Positions 8,701-18,607 of a stretch of 64,000 nt of DNA are shown piece after piece. The stretch is from Polytrichum commune (lineage: Eukaryota > Streptophyta > Polytrichopsida > Polytrichales > Polytrichaceae): the NCBI GenBank assembly GCA_950295325.1, contig OX485803.1:76339554-76403553 (forward strand). Reading direction: 5' to 3'. Every line of letters begins with the position of its first letter. Positions within the stretch are counted from its first letter, which is position 1. The position numbers and the translations under genes were made by a program. A model generated the notes under the pieces. It was not told the origin of the DNA. It did no database searches and was given only the letters and a program-made list of their open reading frames with translations.

Positions 8701-8789
8701 GGTTTCGGGCGTCTACCGAAACCGTAGTGTTTCAATATTCATACATAATGTCTTACGCTGCATATACAATGCTTATGCATTGTATATGC
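8701..8789. repeat. Two short perfect hairpins
   Basis: GGTTTCGG (8701-8708) pairs with CCGAAACC (8716-8723). GCATATACAATGC (8760-8772) pairs with GCATTGTATATGC (8777-8789) across a 4-bp loop. Nothing else is seen between 8656 and 8863. Confidence 0.7.
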
Positions 8790-8863
8790 ATGAAGACCCT
8801 AAAGGATATGAAGCATGTTATGTTGAGTGAAATTAGTTACCTTGATGCAAGCTCTGCCAATAT

Positions 8864-9103
8864 CACTATATTCGTTAATCGGAGACTTTGGAGAATCTCA
8901 AAATAAATGCAAATGCTTTAATATCTGGTCTGATTTCTCATTGTGATGACATGTATTTGTGCCAATTTGGTTAGTGTTGTCCACGCAAATCAATATAATA
9001 AGTTACATTGAATATATATGTGTATTTTCTTGTTTTTTATTTGAAAACCATGTCCTTAAGTAGTCTCAAAATCATGAAAAGTCTCCAATTACCGAATATA
9101 GTG
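8864..9103. mobile_element. 240-bp MITE with CACTA...TAGTG ends, copy 1
   Basis: It begins CACTATATTCGTTAATCGG and ends CCGAATATAGTG, giving terminal inverted repeats of about 25 bp. The reverse complement aligns along its full length with 24791-25030, also 240 bp, sharing for example ACAAATACATGTCATCACAA. It has no coding capacity. A target-site duplication is not clear: only AT flanks both ends. Confidence 0.85.
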
Positions 9104-9229
9104 ATCAATCTGATGTTGTTTTGCCAATAGGTTTTGCCAATCTAATTCTTAGAATCAGATTACACCTGAACACTCAGATATCACTAACACTCACTAAAAT
9201 TCCTCTCACTGGATTTCACAAACAACTCA

Positions 9230-9610
9230 CACACACTCTTAATCTCAGATGCACTCAATAGTTTGTTTTTGCAACAACCTGATCCTTCCAACAAAACCCT
9301 AAGCAGTCTGAAATCACTCAAATAACTTAAGAACAAAAACACACTTCAAAACAACAAAAACACTCTGAAATCACTACAAGCGCGCACTTTAATACAAAAA
9401 CACACTCCTAACCAACAAACACACTCTGAAATCACTCAATGGTCGTATTTTTAAACAAACAACACTCCTAAACAACAAACACACTCAATGCGGATACTTT
9501 TACACACAAACACACTCAATCACTCAATGCGGATACTTTTATACACAAACACACTCAATCACTCGATGCGGATACTTTTACACAAAAACACTACCCTAAA
9601 CAATAAACAC
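9230..9610. repeat. A/C-rich degenerate tandem repeats
   Basis: Variants of AACAAACACACTCTGAAATC recur, and a clean 39-bp unit with CGGATACTTTTA repeats at 9491, 9530 and 9569. No gene is seen. On the minus strand this lies downstream of the TATA-like site at 9847-9854. Confidence 0.7.
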
Positions 9611-9846
9611 ACACTACAATCACTCCTAAACCCTCACAAGAAGAAGAGAGAATGAGAGAATGAAGGTGAGACAATGCCAGAAGGAGAATGAAGGTGAGAC
9701 AATGCAAGAAGGAGAGAATGGGAAAGGAAGGTGAGACGGAGCCGAAAGGTTGGGGCTAGGCGGAGGCGCCGCTTCAAGGGAGGCGACGCTTCACGACAAG
9801 GAGTCAGAAACGAGGGAGAGAAAGGAGGGAGCTTGGCGCGGAGGGA

Positions 9847-9854
9847 TATTTATA
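9847..9854 (-). promoter_or_regulatory. TATA-like box (minus strand)
   Basis: The minus strand reads TATAAATA followed by a GC-rich stretch, in a block (9640-10060) that is much more GC-rich than its surroundings. It could be the promoter of the minus-strand gene whose first recognised exon ends at 8242, or a promoter inside an old LTR: the block from 9114 to 9958 begins TGTTG and ends CAACA but shows no matching 5-bp target duplication. Confidence 0.3.
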
Positions 9855-10059
9855 GAGTTAGAGGGGTCGCCATGGGACCCAATCTGGGCCATGGGAGCGC
9901 CCTGAGCCCATCTACGGCTCACAAGCCTCGCGGGCAGCCACCCTGCCATGTGTCAACACCTTATTGGTGATGGTGGCTACCCGAGGCTTCTGGGGTGCAC
10001 ACCTGGCGCCTAGCGGCCACCCGGCCTCCTGCCCACCGAAGCCCGGCCCCGGCCTTCTA

Positions 10060-12220
10060 AGCCGCTATCTATATAGGCTTAGCCCAAAAATCGAAAAGCA
10101 ACATAGCCTAAGGTATTGCACAAAATTAACACCATCACCAACTCTGATTTTAATGGTGTTCAATTCAATGGTCCCGCGTTGGAATTGCTTACATCATAGA
10201 ATGAATCCATTATTTGTTTTAGTATTTGAATATTGTAGTCATATGGAGTAAGATGAGAGCGATACAAAGTCTAAGAGGAGTGTTTCATAAGTATATTGCA
10301 ATCCTCAAATGCAATTGCACGGTGCAACAATTAAAATATGGTGACAATTTACATGGTCAAGGGTTTAGTGCTCTCTATTGTAATTTCTATAACCCAAGTT
10401 CGTAGAAGATAAGGCTCTAGCCTACAATGGATATTACCCACCCAAGTAGCATTAAATTCAACATTTATATCAGTACATAGAAGTTGACATTTGAAGTACA
10501 TGGGAGATACACAAAGATTACAAATTTATCTACTACAACCCCATGGAGTTCAACATCATATGAAGCCATGTAAGCATTAAGCTTGATGTTCGATGATCCC
10601 TCCAACCTAAACCCTAAACCCTAAACACCACAAGCCTTAAATGAATGGCACATAAGGTTAAATGACAGGGCCTTAGTGCTTGTAGTTTCCAATACAAATA
10701 TATATTGTCTTGACAACATCCTAATCATATGTGCTCACGATCATGTCAACCAATATTAAGTTATAACAATGTCTGTCTAAAAAGAAGAGTATAATAACTT
10801 GATTATAGTATATATGATCTTCATACTAGATTTCAAATGGACTTCATGATAGTTTCAAACATCCTTGAAAGAGTGAACTAAAAAGTCCTATTCGTGATGG
10901 AATTTCCATTAATGCCTTTCACATAGGTTATCCATTGCCACACTTGTATGTTGGACAATGGATCAACGTTGTGTGCACACATTACAAACGTCACATGTTC
11001 TTTTAAAGCTTTTCTCATTTTATTGTTGCAAATTGAAAGTTGGCCAATTTGTTCAAATTTGTCATGAGATCAATTCCTTGTTTTCAATGTATAAGTCCTC
11101 ATGTGAAAGTCTTCATAACAACATAAACTGTAATTGTATTTGGTGGCTTCAGCTATATGAAGTTTCATAATGTTGCCACATATATTGTCAAGATATTATT
11201 TGAAATAAACCATAATATTTGAGTCCAAGTAGAGTAATATCCTGGAAGTACATAATTTAATTTGTATGCAATGCATCAATGTGAAGTTGTGGAGGATGGG
11301 TTCTCAAAATCAGTTATCAAATATCATTTTCTTCCCAATGGTGCATGTCATAGGCACATAAAATGAGACAGTCTACCCCCATCAACAATAATTTTAATTT
11401 TTTTTGACAAATATTGTTATAGGATATTGGAAGATATATTGGAGATCTTTCTTTATCATTTTTTTTCCATATCCTTACTAACACTATATTCAAACATGTA
11501 ACTTCAACATATTACCATAGATAATATTGAGTGTTTGAGTTTACAATGTTTGATGTTACTTACTTTCATAGTGGTATTAGTATTGAGTAGATGCGTTCGT
11601 ATTTAGTGTATCAAACTCTAAATATGTTATTTATTGTAGGGACATTTTTTTGACAGGTCAAATCACAAATAACTTAAGTTACAAAACCCAACTACACAAA
11701 ATATGATATCTAGTGTTTGATACCCTATATACAAGCGCATGCACTAAATATCAATAACCATATGAAAGTCAGTGACATAAAATGTAAACTCTCACAATAA
11801 GTATCATCTATGGTAATATGTGGAATTTACATGTTTGCAATTAGTGTTAGGAAGGATGTGAAAAGAAAAAATATACGTGAAAGTAGAAGGTAAGCGACAC
11901 ATTTATGTGTAACAGTAATTGTCAAAGATTTAAAAATTAATGTTGAGCATAGTAGGGTGGTAACAACACTAAATATAATGAAACACACACCCCATATTTT
12001 GTGTAGTTATTTCATCACGGAATTAGCAATGTCATTTGATGGTTGACGCCACGAAGAGCCACGAAGGTTACACATTAGTAAACTTGAAGTGAACTTCAAG
12101 ATGGATTCAAATATCATTAACATATTGAACTAAAAAGCAACATTGGTAGTTAGTATCCCTTTAACAACGTCCACATACGTTCCTCATTGGCACACTTGCA
12201 TGCGAGATAATAGAGCAATG
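10060..12220. other. AT-rich intergenic DNA
   Basis: No gene is supported. It holds telomere-like runs at each end (CCTAAACCCTAAACCCTAAA near 10607; GGGTTTAGGGTTTAGGGG near 12227), a foldback at 11461-11870, and a diverged direct repeat (around 10870-10975 and 12110-12220, sharing GAACTAAAAAG and GCCACACTTG-like blocks). Confidence 0.5.
11461..11870. repeat. Long imperfect inverted repeat (foldback element)
   Basis: The left arm reads ATCCTTACTAACACTATATT, then CAAACATGTAAC, ACATATTACCATAGAT, ACTTTCATA and GTATCAAAC. The right arm read in reverse complement gives the same blocks in the same order (ATCCTTCCTAACACTAATTG, CAAACATGTAAA, ACATATTACCATAGAT, ACTTTCATA, GTATCAAAC). The arms are about 180-200 bp each around a short centre near 11670. 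Confidence 0.7.
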
Positions 12221-12623
12221 TTCTAGGGTTTAGGGTTTAGGGGAGACAAATAAATAATTTTATTCATCACGACAATGGCCTCAAGCCTTGGAAACCCTTT
12301 CATAATTGCAGCCTCCAAATGGCCCAAACCCCACCTAAATAGGTTTACACTTGAAAGCATTGAATGGAGTTAAAATATTTGTTAAAATATACCGTCATGA
12401 CACTTGAAAAAATTAATGTGGCCGCCACCCTTCCTCCCAACGGCGTATGTCATATCCACACAAGACAAAAAAAAAGGATTAAATATCATAGACTAAGTCA
12501 TATGACGGCTGGGGTATCAGAGGGGCATTGAAAGATGCACATTTTCTACTATAAAAAAAAAACGGGGAATTATGTCAGGAGGTTTGAAATAACCTCTGCA
12601 GGAAAACAAGGCGGGAAAGGCAT

Positions 12624-12663
12624 CCAATGAGGAAGTCCGAGAAACGGAGGTGGATAGTATAAA
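12624..12663 (+). promoter_or_regulatory. Putative CCAAT and TATA boxes
   Basis: CCAAT (12624-12628) lies 30 bp upstream of TATAAA (12658-12663), followed by a pyrimidine-rich stretch with GAATTCGTAGAGAGAAC, typical of a plant transcription start region. It faces the palindrome array and the DUF7869-like gene at 14048. A long 5' intron would be needed, and an acceptor-like TGTGTAGGCAG just before that ATG fits. Confidence 0.4.
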
Positions 12664-12928
12664 GGGACGCACCCCCCAAAAGTCTGTCCTTTTTTGCTCT
12701 TCTCCCACTCTTGAATTCGTAGAGAGAACTCTTAGTCGGAGCTATACTTCAAGGTTCGTGCATGCTGCCGTTCATTAGCACTTATCCACAGCATGCAAGT
12801 TCATGAGCACCTACCCACAACATGGAAGCCCACCGTGAACTTTGCAATGAGCTCAAAAACAACACATTTCGGATTATCCGCCGCATTATCCGCCGGATTT
12901 TGAGGGTTTTAGTGTGACTCTTATCAGG

Positions 12929-13833
12929 TTTGGGTCGGTCGACCCAAACCCCTCCGCTACTGTGGGCGGGTTTCAGCCTGACCCTGATCAGGTTTGGGTC
13001 GGTCGACCCAAACCCGTCCACTAGTGTGGGCGGGTTTCAGCCTGATCCAAACCTATCCCCTCATGAGGCAGGTACTAGAGTGGACAAGGAGCCCATCCTG
13101 GCCCTCAAGGTTTGGGTCGGTCGACCCAAACCTATACCCTCCTGAGGCAGGTACTATGGTGGACACGGAGTCCATCTTGCCCCTCAAGGTTTGGGTCGGT
13201 CGACCGAAACCTTTACTCTCATGAGGCAGGTACTAGGGTGGACACGGAGTCCATCCTGCCCCTCAAAGTTTGGGTCGGTCGACCCAAACCTATCCCCTCG
13301 TGAGGCAGGGTCTAGAGTGGACAATGAGCCCATCCAGGCCCTCAAGGTTTGGGTCGGTCGACCCAAACCTATACGCTCATGAGGCAGGTACTAGGGTGGA
13401 CACGGAGTCCATCCTGCCCCTTAAGGTTTGGGTCGGTCGACCCAAACCTATACCCTCATGAGGCAGGTACTAGGGTGGACACGGAGTCCATCTTACCCCT
13501 CAAGGTTTGGGTCGGTCGACCCAAACCCACCCCCACGTGAGGCAGGTACTAGGGTGGACTTTGAGCCCTTCCTGCCCTATAAGGTTTGGGTCGGTCGACC
13601 CAAACCTTATCCCACAGTGGGCATGTACTAGATTTGACACATCCCATTGCCCTTACATAATTTGGGACGGTCTACCCAATCCATCCCCACTGTGTGGGTG
13701 CTCTCTGTTATGAGCCTGGACCCATCTTGCGAAAAGGTTTGGGTCGCTCGACCCAATTTATCCCCACTGTTTGGATGGAGTCTGGATGACCATGATCCCA
13801 TCGTGCCACAAGGTTTGGGTAGGTCGACCCAAA
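12929..13833. repeat. 79-bp tandem array carrying the palindrome, plus flanking copies
   Basis: Palindrome starts are 12929, 12993, 13111, 13190, 13269, 13348, 13427, 13506, 13585, 13661 (degenerate), 13738 and 13814. From 13111 to 13585 the spacing is exactly 79 bp. The central dinucleotide is GT in nearly all. The inter-palindrome part is close to CCTATCCCCTCATGAGGCAG, then GTGGACACGGAGTCCATCC. Since 79 is not a multiple of three, short overlapping frames arise in every phase and none is a plausible gene. Confidence 0.92.
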
Positions 13834-14047
13834 CCCAAACCCACCGTGTGGATGGGCTCTAAATGATAGTGTGTCCACTGGCCAACCCAAACCTTTACAA
13901 AGCCAATGGCATAGCATTCATATGAACATGTATGAACACTGTGTATTTGCAATATTGTTTATATAAGATGGTTTTTGTATTATTCGATTGGAACCTACAA
14001 TTTTTGTGGTTTCTTGATAAGGTTCAATGTTCATGTGTGTAGGCAGA

Positions 14048-17000
14048 ATGAATGGGTTTAGTGAAAGAGGGGATTGGTCATCTGAAGATATGGCCACTTG
14101 GCCATCTGCATCTGAGGATGAGATAGACATTGTCGGGGAGGATACTTTGGCTGACAGTGCAGATGAAGATCATTTGGATTTACCTTCGCCTTCCGTACCG
14201 CAATGTCCCATTGCTGAATGTACGGGACTCTCAAGGGCTTCATGGGTGAATTTGGAGGTGGTACTTCTTAATGACAGTGGAGTTGTTGTGGCGGAGGGGA
14301 TTTGTCGCAACACCCATCCACAAGATTGCATTGATGAAAACCCGCTTGGCACCGAGGACGTTGGGGTTGTCATATTGGAGTCGCTCGTTCATTCCGAGGT
14401 GGATCCCACTCATAGGTTCTCCCTCCGGAGGTGGCCATTGAGGAATGTCACGATTGATGGAGTTAGTTTGTGTGAACATGAGCAACGACACTTGCAAATC
14501 CAAAAAGAGCAGCAATCAAACATGCGGCCACGCAAGGGTCAAAGAAAGTACGATACATTGGCACGTCCTGCTCCGTCTGCAACTGATTGTAAACGTCAAA
14601 GGTTGCTCGGGGAGGAGTCCATTAGAGAAGTTGCCACAAAGGATTGTTGTGTGCATCGTTGTTGCCAATTGTTTCCCCGGGATAAATTGTTGGCCATCTG
14701 CGAAGAAATGTGGCTTGGTGATTTCCGTCTAAGATCCACCAAAAAACTTGATGTGCATAGGGCGATACATGTGAATGGGGCGGGTCGCAAGGTCATCACC
14801 ATTGAGAGCATAGACGTGTGTTGCAAGGTATGGTACACCATTCATGGTGTGTCGAAAGCGGACTTTTATAGACAAGCTGCTTATGCCAAGGAAGGCCGCC
14901 GGTCCCGTCACCATGGGAACGTGGGTTTAAAGAAACCTAGGGAAGCAACAAGGCAAGCAACGGCCACTCTAGCAACCATAATTGTCCCACTTGCCGATGC
15001 AATGCCGCACAAAACACGCACACTCACAACTGGTGAAAAGGTTGTGGAGAAAGTTCTTCCCACAGGCACAAAATGGAAAGACATATTGTTGGATGTAAAT
15101 GCAGTTGGGGAGAAGATTGGGTTGGAGCCAATTTCATCGTCAAAATTGAGTGCAATCAAGAAAACAAACTTCAGCGAATACATTACAAAAAGACGAGGGG
15201 ACAAATTTGCAAGGTGCTCTAATTGCGAGAAGTTGAAGCGCCTTCGGGATGCACACACGATGGGTACCGAGTCGTTTGCGGTGCATCAATTGAACTATTT
15301 CAAGCACGTAAACATGCAAGAGGCACACCGTAATGATTACTACACAAATAGAGCGTTGTCCATCTCCAGGCCCTTGGAAGTTCTTACGGTCATCCATGAC
15401 AAAATGGACCATGCCAAGACAGCCTCCCCATGTTTTGCAAAACGAATCAAGGCCACGGATGGGTTTTTTAAGTTGCCTGTATCGGTTACAGGTGATCTTC
15501 GAAACAATGTTGACATACCCTAAATATTGTTGTATTTTATTATGTGATGTACTTGAGAACATTGATTCATTCAAAATGATTTAGACATACATAGATACTA
15601 ATCACTTTGGGTTGGCATTGTAGGAATGATTGCACATGGACACGGTGATGTCAAGTTTGCCCATTATGCTCTTGATTTGTATCCAGCAAATTCAAACCAC
15701 ACGATAGGGTCATTTGCAAGGCTTTTGCGTGATTTAGAGAAACCACCAGCCTATTCTTCAGGATTGTTATTTGAAAATACGGGTTCAACACCTTTATATG
15801 AAGCAGTGATGGATGGAAAAGATGTATGCTTGCATTCGTTGCCCGAACCACCCAGTGAACCCGTGATAGCCAAGAAGTTGCCCCCCACTTTGCGTGTCCA
15901 ATTGGACAATTGTGCCAAGGACAATAAAAGTAGATATGTATTTGCATATTGGTCGTTGTTGGTTGCGAAAGGCATTTTCAAGGAGGTTTTTGTGTCCTTC
16001 CTATTGGTAGGCCACACGCACGACGATATTGATGCATCTTTTGGACGGTGGAGCATGAAGTTGCGGGAGGAGGATTTTCCTACAATCCCGTTATTGATGA
16101 AGTCGTACATGGATTTGGAGAACGTTCCCGTCATCTCCCATATGATTGAGGAGGTGCCAGACTTCAAGGCATTTATAGAACTTTATATTCGAAGTGGAGC
16201 TCATCGATTGATTGGCCATACGAAGGCACAACAATTCCGGTTCTACATGCGTGACGATGGTGTCCCGGCCATGCAATACAAGTTGTTGTGCACGACACAA
16301 GACTGGAGCCCACCAGAGGGTCTCCTTGTGTGGTGCGTGGATGCGGATGGGAAGACCATGTTACCGGATGGAGAGCCTAGGCCTTACAAGCCAATAGCCA
16401 TGAAGAATTTGGAGGATATTTTGAAAGGTATATCAGGCTATATTCAATATTGGGAGAGTTTGAAGATAGCGGATGTTGGCGGATCATGTTGGCATCGTTA
16501 TGGGAGTTGGATACATTATTGGACACGTGTTCGTGCGGCCTTGGTAGACCTCCACCAAGATAGCCCTCATACTTTGAGGCACGGATTTTGGCCACAAACT
16601 CGTATCGATGTACAAGCTTCGGAGGCTAGTCTTTTGAGTAATGGAGAGGTTCGTGAGGAGTTTGATATGGACGACCATTACGTGGGCCTGCTAGTCAACG
16701 TCCCCCACCATCTTTCCGCATTGCAGTGGATTGTCATGAAGGTTATATGCTCATTTTGCGTCCTGGAGATGAGACATATGCAAAGCCAGTGTGGGTGGCA
16801 AGAGCTTTGTCCAATCCAAATTTTGTATCTTCCAGCCCTCATTTTCGACAAATACAAGTAGAGTATTACCGACCGACAGCACGGAATGACGATGTTGTTC
16901 GGCATTATACAGGCTGGGATACAAACCAACACTTTCGGTGGAAGGTGGATTCTGAGCACGGTCCATCTTGGGTAGATACAGATTCCATATTCATAGCATG

Positions 17001-17109
17001 GAAACCACGGAAAAATCATAGTGGATCAGTGTCCATCCCTCAAAAGTACATAACTTTTGCAAAAGACAACCTTGCTCGGATCGCAGAAGAAGCAACCCAC
17101 GTTGAATGA
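14048..17109 (+). CDS. DUF7869-like protein gene, probably frameshifted
   Basis: Exon 1 runs 14048-15491 (acceptor-like GTAGGCAG before the ATG; donor ACAG|GTGATC). Exon 2 starts at 15624 (acceptor TTGTAG|GAATG). The N-terminus is acidic. The middle has KDCCVHRCCQLF, a CSNCEKLKRLRDAH pair of cysteines and LTVIHDKMDHAKTASP. Exon 2 has VQLDNCAKDNKSRYVFAYW and FLLVGHTHDDIDASFGRWS, which are hallmark segments of DUF7869-type proteins, with conserved Asp and His suggesting a metal-dependent nuclease-like fold. Near 16668-16690 the frame must shift (phase 2 to phase 1) to continue through RIAVDCHEGYMLILRPGDE to the TGA at 17107. A 45-bp gap with GT..AG ends exists but is shorter than normal plant introns, so a one-base deletion is more likely. 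Function is unknown; the family often occurs in many copies, which suggests mobile origin. Confidence 0.65.
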
Positions 17110-17602
17110 GAAGTTGGTAGGATTGTGTTAGCATGATTATAGTGTAAACAGTAATTCGACGAATATATATTACTCATATGTGTGCTCCTCAAACTTGGGG
17201 CAAAGTTTGGGTAGAACTTACGAATGCTATATTGTTTGGGGTTGGATGAATATCCATTTACTATATTTCAATACAATTGTGAAGTTCATTTTTTTATTAA
17301 ATTTGGGACTAAATTTTCCATTGAAGAAATATGCATTTATTGCATGCACTTTGTATGTTGCAATGTCTATATTTTATTAACTATGCTAATAATAGAAATC
17401 ATTTTATATGTTTCTTGGGTGAAACTAGTTTGGAGTGCTCTATCCAAAGTGTTTTTGTTGATAAGGTTGGTGTTGAGTGCTCTACCATATGTGCTTATGT
17501 CCACACATAATAGATTTGGGATATTAGAACATATAATATATTTGAGATTGTTCGCAATATAGTTTCGGAACACGGAATGTTGTTTGATCCATATATTAAT
17601 TT
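17110..17602. other. AT-rich stretch, no gene seen
   Basis: It holds the likely 3' end of the DUF7869-like transcript and unremarkable AT-rich sequence. No 5' LTR of the adjacent copia element is present here. Confidence 0.5.
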
Positions 17603-17638
17603 GAGACTAGAGAAAGTCTCAATTTAACGAATATAGTG
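17603..17638. mobile_element. Terminal remnant of the CACTA-ended MITE family
   Basis: GAAAGTCTCAATTTAACG runs into AATATAGTG, matching the right terminal inverted repeat of the 240-bp MITEs (GTCTCCAATTACCG then AATATAGTG). It stops exactly where the gag frame begins. Confidence 0.55.
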
Positions 17639-18607
17639 TTTAGTTCCCTCCCAGAAACTTACCACCTTGATGGTGGAGGTAACTTTGGGGTATGGGCTTA
17701 TAGAATGAAGAGTCTGCTACAAAAGGATGGTCGTTTTCACTATTGCCTCACGGCACCTAGCAAGGTCATGGGTGAGGAGGAGAAAATGGCACGCCAACAA
17801 GTGATGAGCATCATCAACAGCAACGCGAAGAATAGTGCTCTCAAGCTTCTCCGACGTTACAAAGACCCCTATGAGTGTTGGACCGGCTTGAAGACTCGTT
17901 ACGAATCGGACAGTGGTCCGAGAAGGGTGATGCTCATCGAGAAGTTTTTTGCACTGCGAAAAACTGAGGCCATTTCTATGGATACTCACCTCACTGAAGT
18001 GAAAGAGGTGGCAAACCTCTTGGAAGAAGTGCAGGTGATCATACCTGAGGATGTAATCGTGTTTTATACACTGAAAAATCTGCCCAAGGAGTATGAAATT
18101 TTCAAGCGGATGCAGATAGCGGCGCAAACCCTACCTACTTACGAGCAGTTGGAAGCGAAGTTGATTTCGGAAGAAACGGCTCTCAAGATAGAAAGCCAGC
18201 AGAAGGAGGATGGAGAAGCTCTATCGATTTATCGCGATCGAAACAGGCGTCCACAGATCGGCTCAAGAAACTACTCCCAGCCGCCGCACAGTGCCAGATC
18301 TGCTCCGAATGGCAGATGGCGCACAGAGTTCAGTACCTTTTCTGGCAACAAGTCTTTCAGTCATGAAGATCAAGGAGGATCGTCAGCAACCAGATACCAT
18401 CAGTCTCAACCGGCTGTGAACCAGAGAAACACAACGTTGACACAGTATCAACCTCAGTACAGCAGAAACAGAGGACCGGAACGGCCTCGAAGTGAGAAGT
18501 GCAACTTCTGCGGGCTAATTGGGCATTTCGAACGAGAATGCGATCTTCGATCGATTCTGGACAGAATGAAGGACTATGAACATCGACTACTTGAGCAGCG
18601 ACAATGA
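17639..18607 (+). pseudogene. gag: Ty1/copia Gag, 5'-truncated
   Basis: The product is the nucleocapsid/capsid polyprotein of a copia element. The frame opens without an ATG (the codon before TTT is GTG, contributed by the MITE remnant) and starts with the usual LDGGGNFGVWAYRMKSLL region. It then shows a UBN2-type gag domain (YECWTGLKTRYES, LKNLPKEYEIFKRM) and near the C-terminus a CX2CX4HX4C zinc knuckle (CNFCGLIGHFEREC). It ends at TGA (18605-18607), after which the same frame continues directly into pol, so the stop interrupts one gag-pol frame. The residues expected before LDGG are missing, and no 5' LTR or primer-binding site is seen. Confidence 0.85.

Noticed and set aside
9114-9958. 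Solo LTR suggested by TGTTG...CAACA ends
   Set aside because: Flanking five bases (TCTGA and CCTTA) do not match, and no second LTR or internal region is nearby; kept only as a possibility in the TATA entry.
12930-13631. Series of short plus-strand frames over the 79-bp array
   Set aside because: Each is one repeat unit read in a new phase; all are repeat artefacts.
6546-13833. CRISPR-like appearance of the regularly spaced palindromic arrays
   Set aside because: The intervals between palindromes are nearly identical to each other, not unique spacers; there are no cas genes, and the context is plant nuclear DNA. They are tandem repeats.
16681-16725. 45-bp intron joining the two frames of the DUF7869-like gene
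   Set aside because: It has GT..AG ends but is shorter than plant introns normally are; a one-base deletion explains the frame change more simply.
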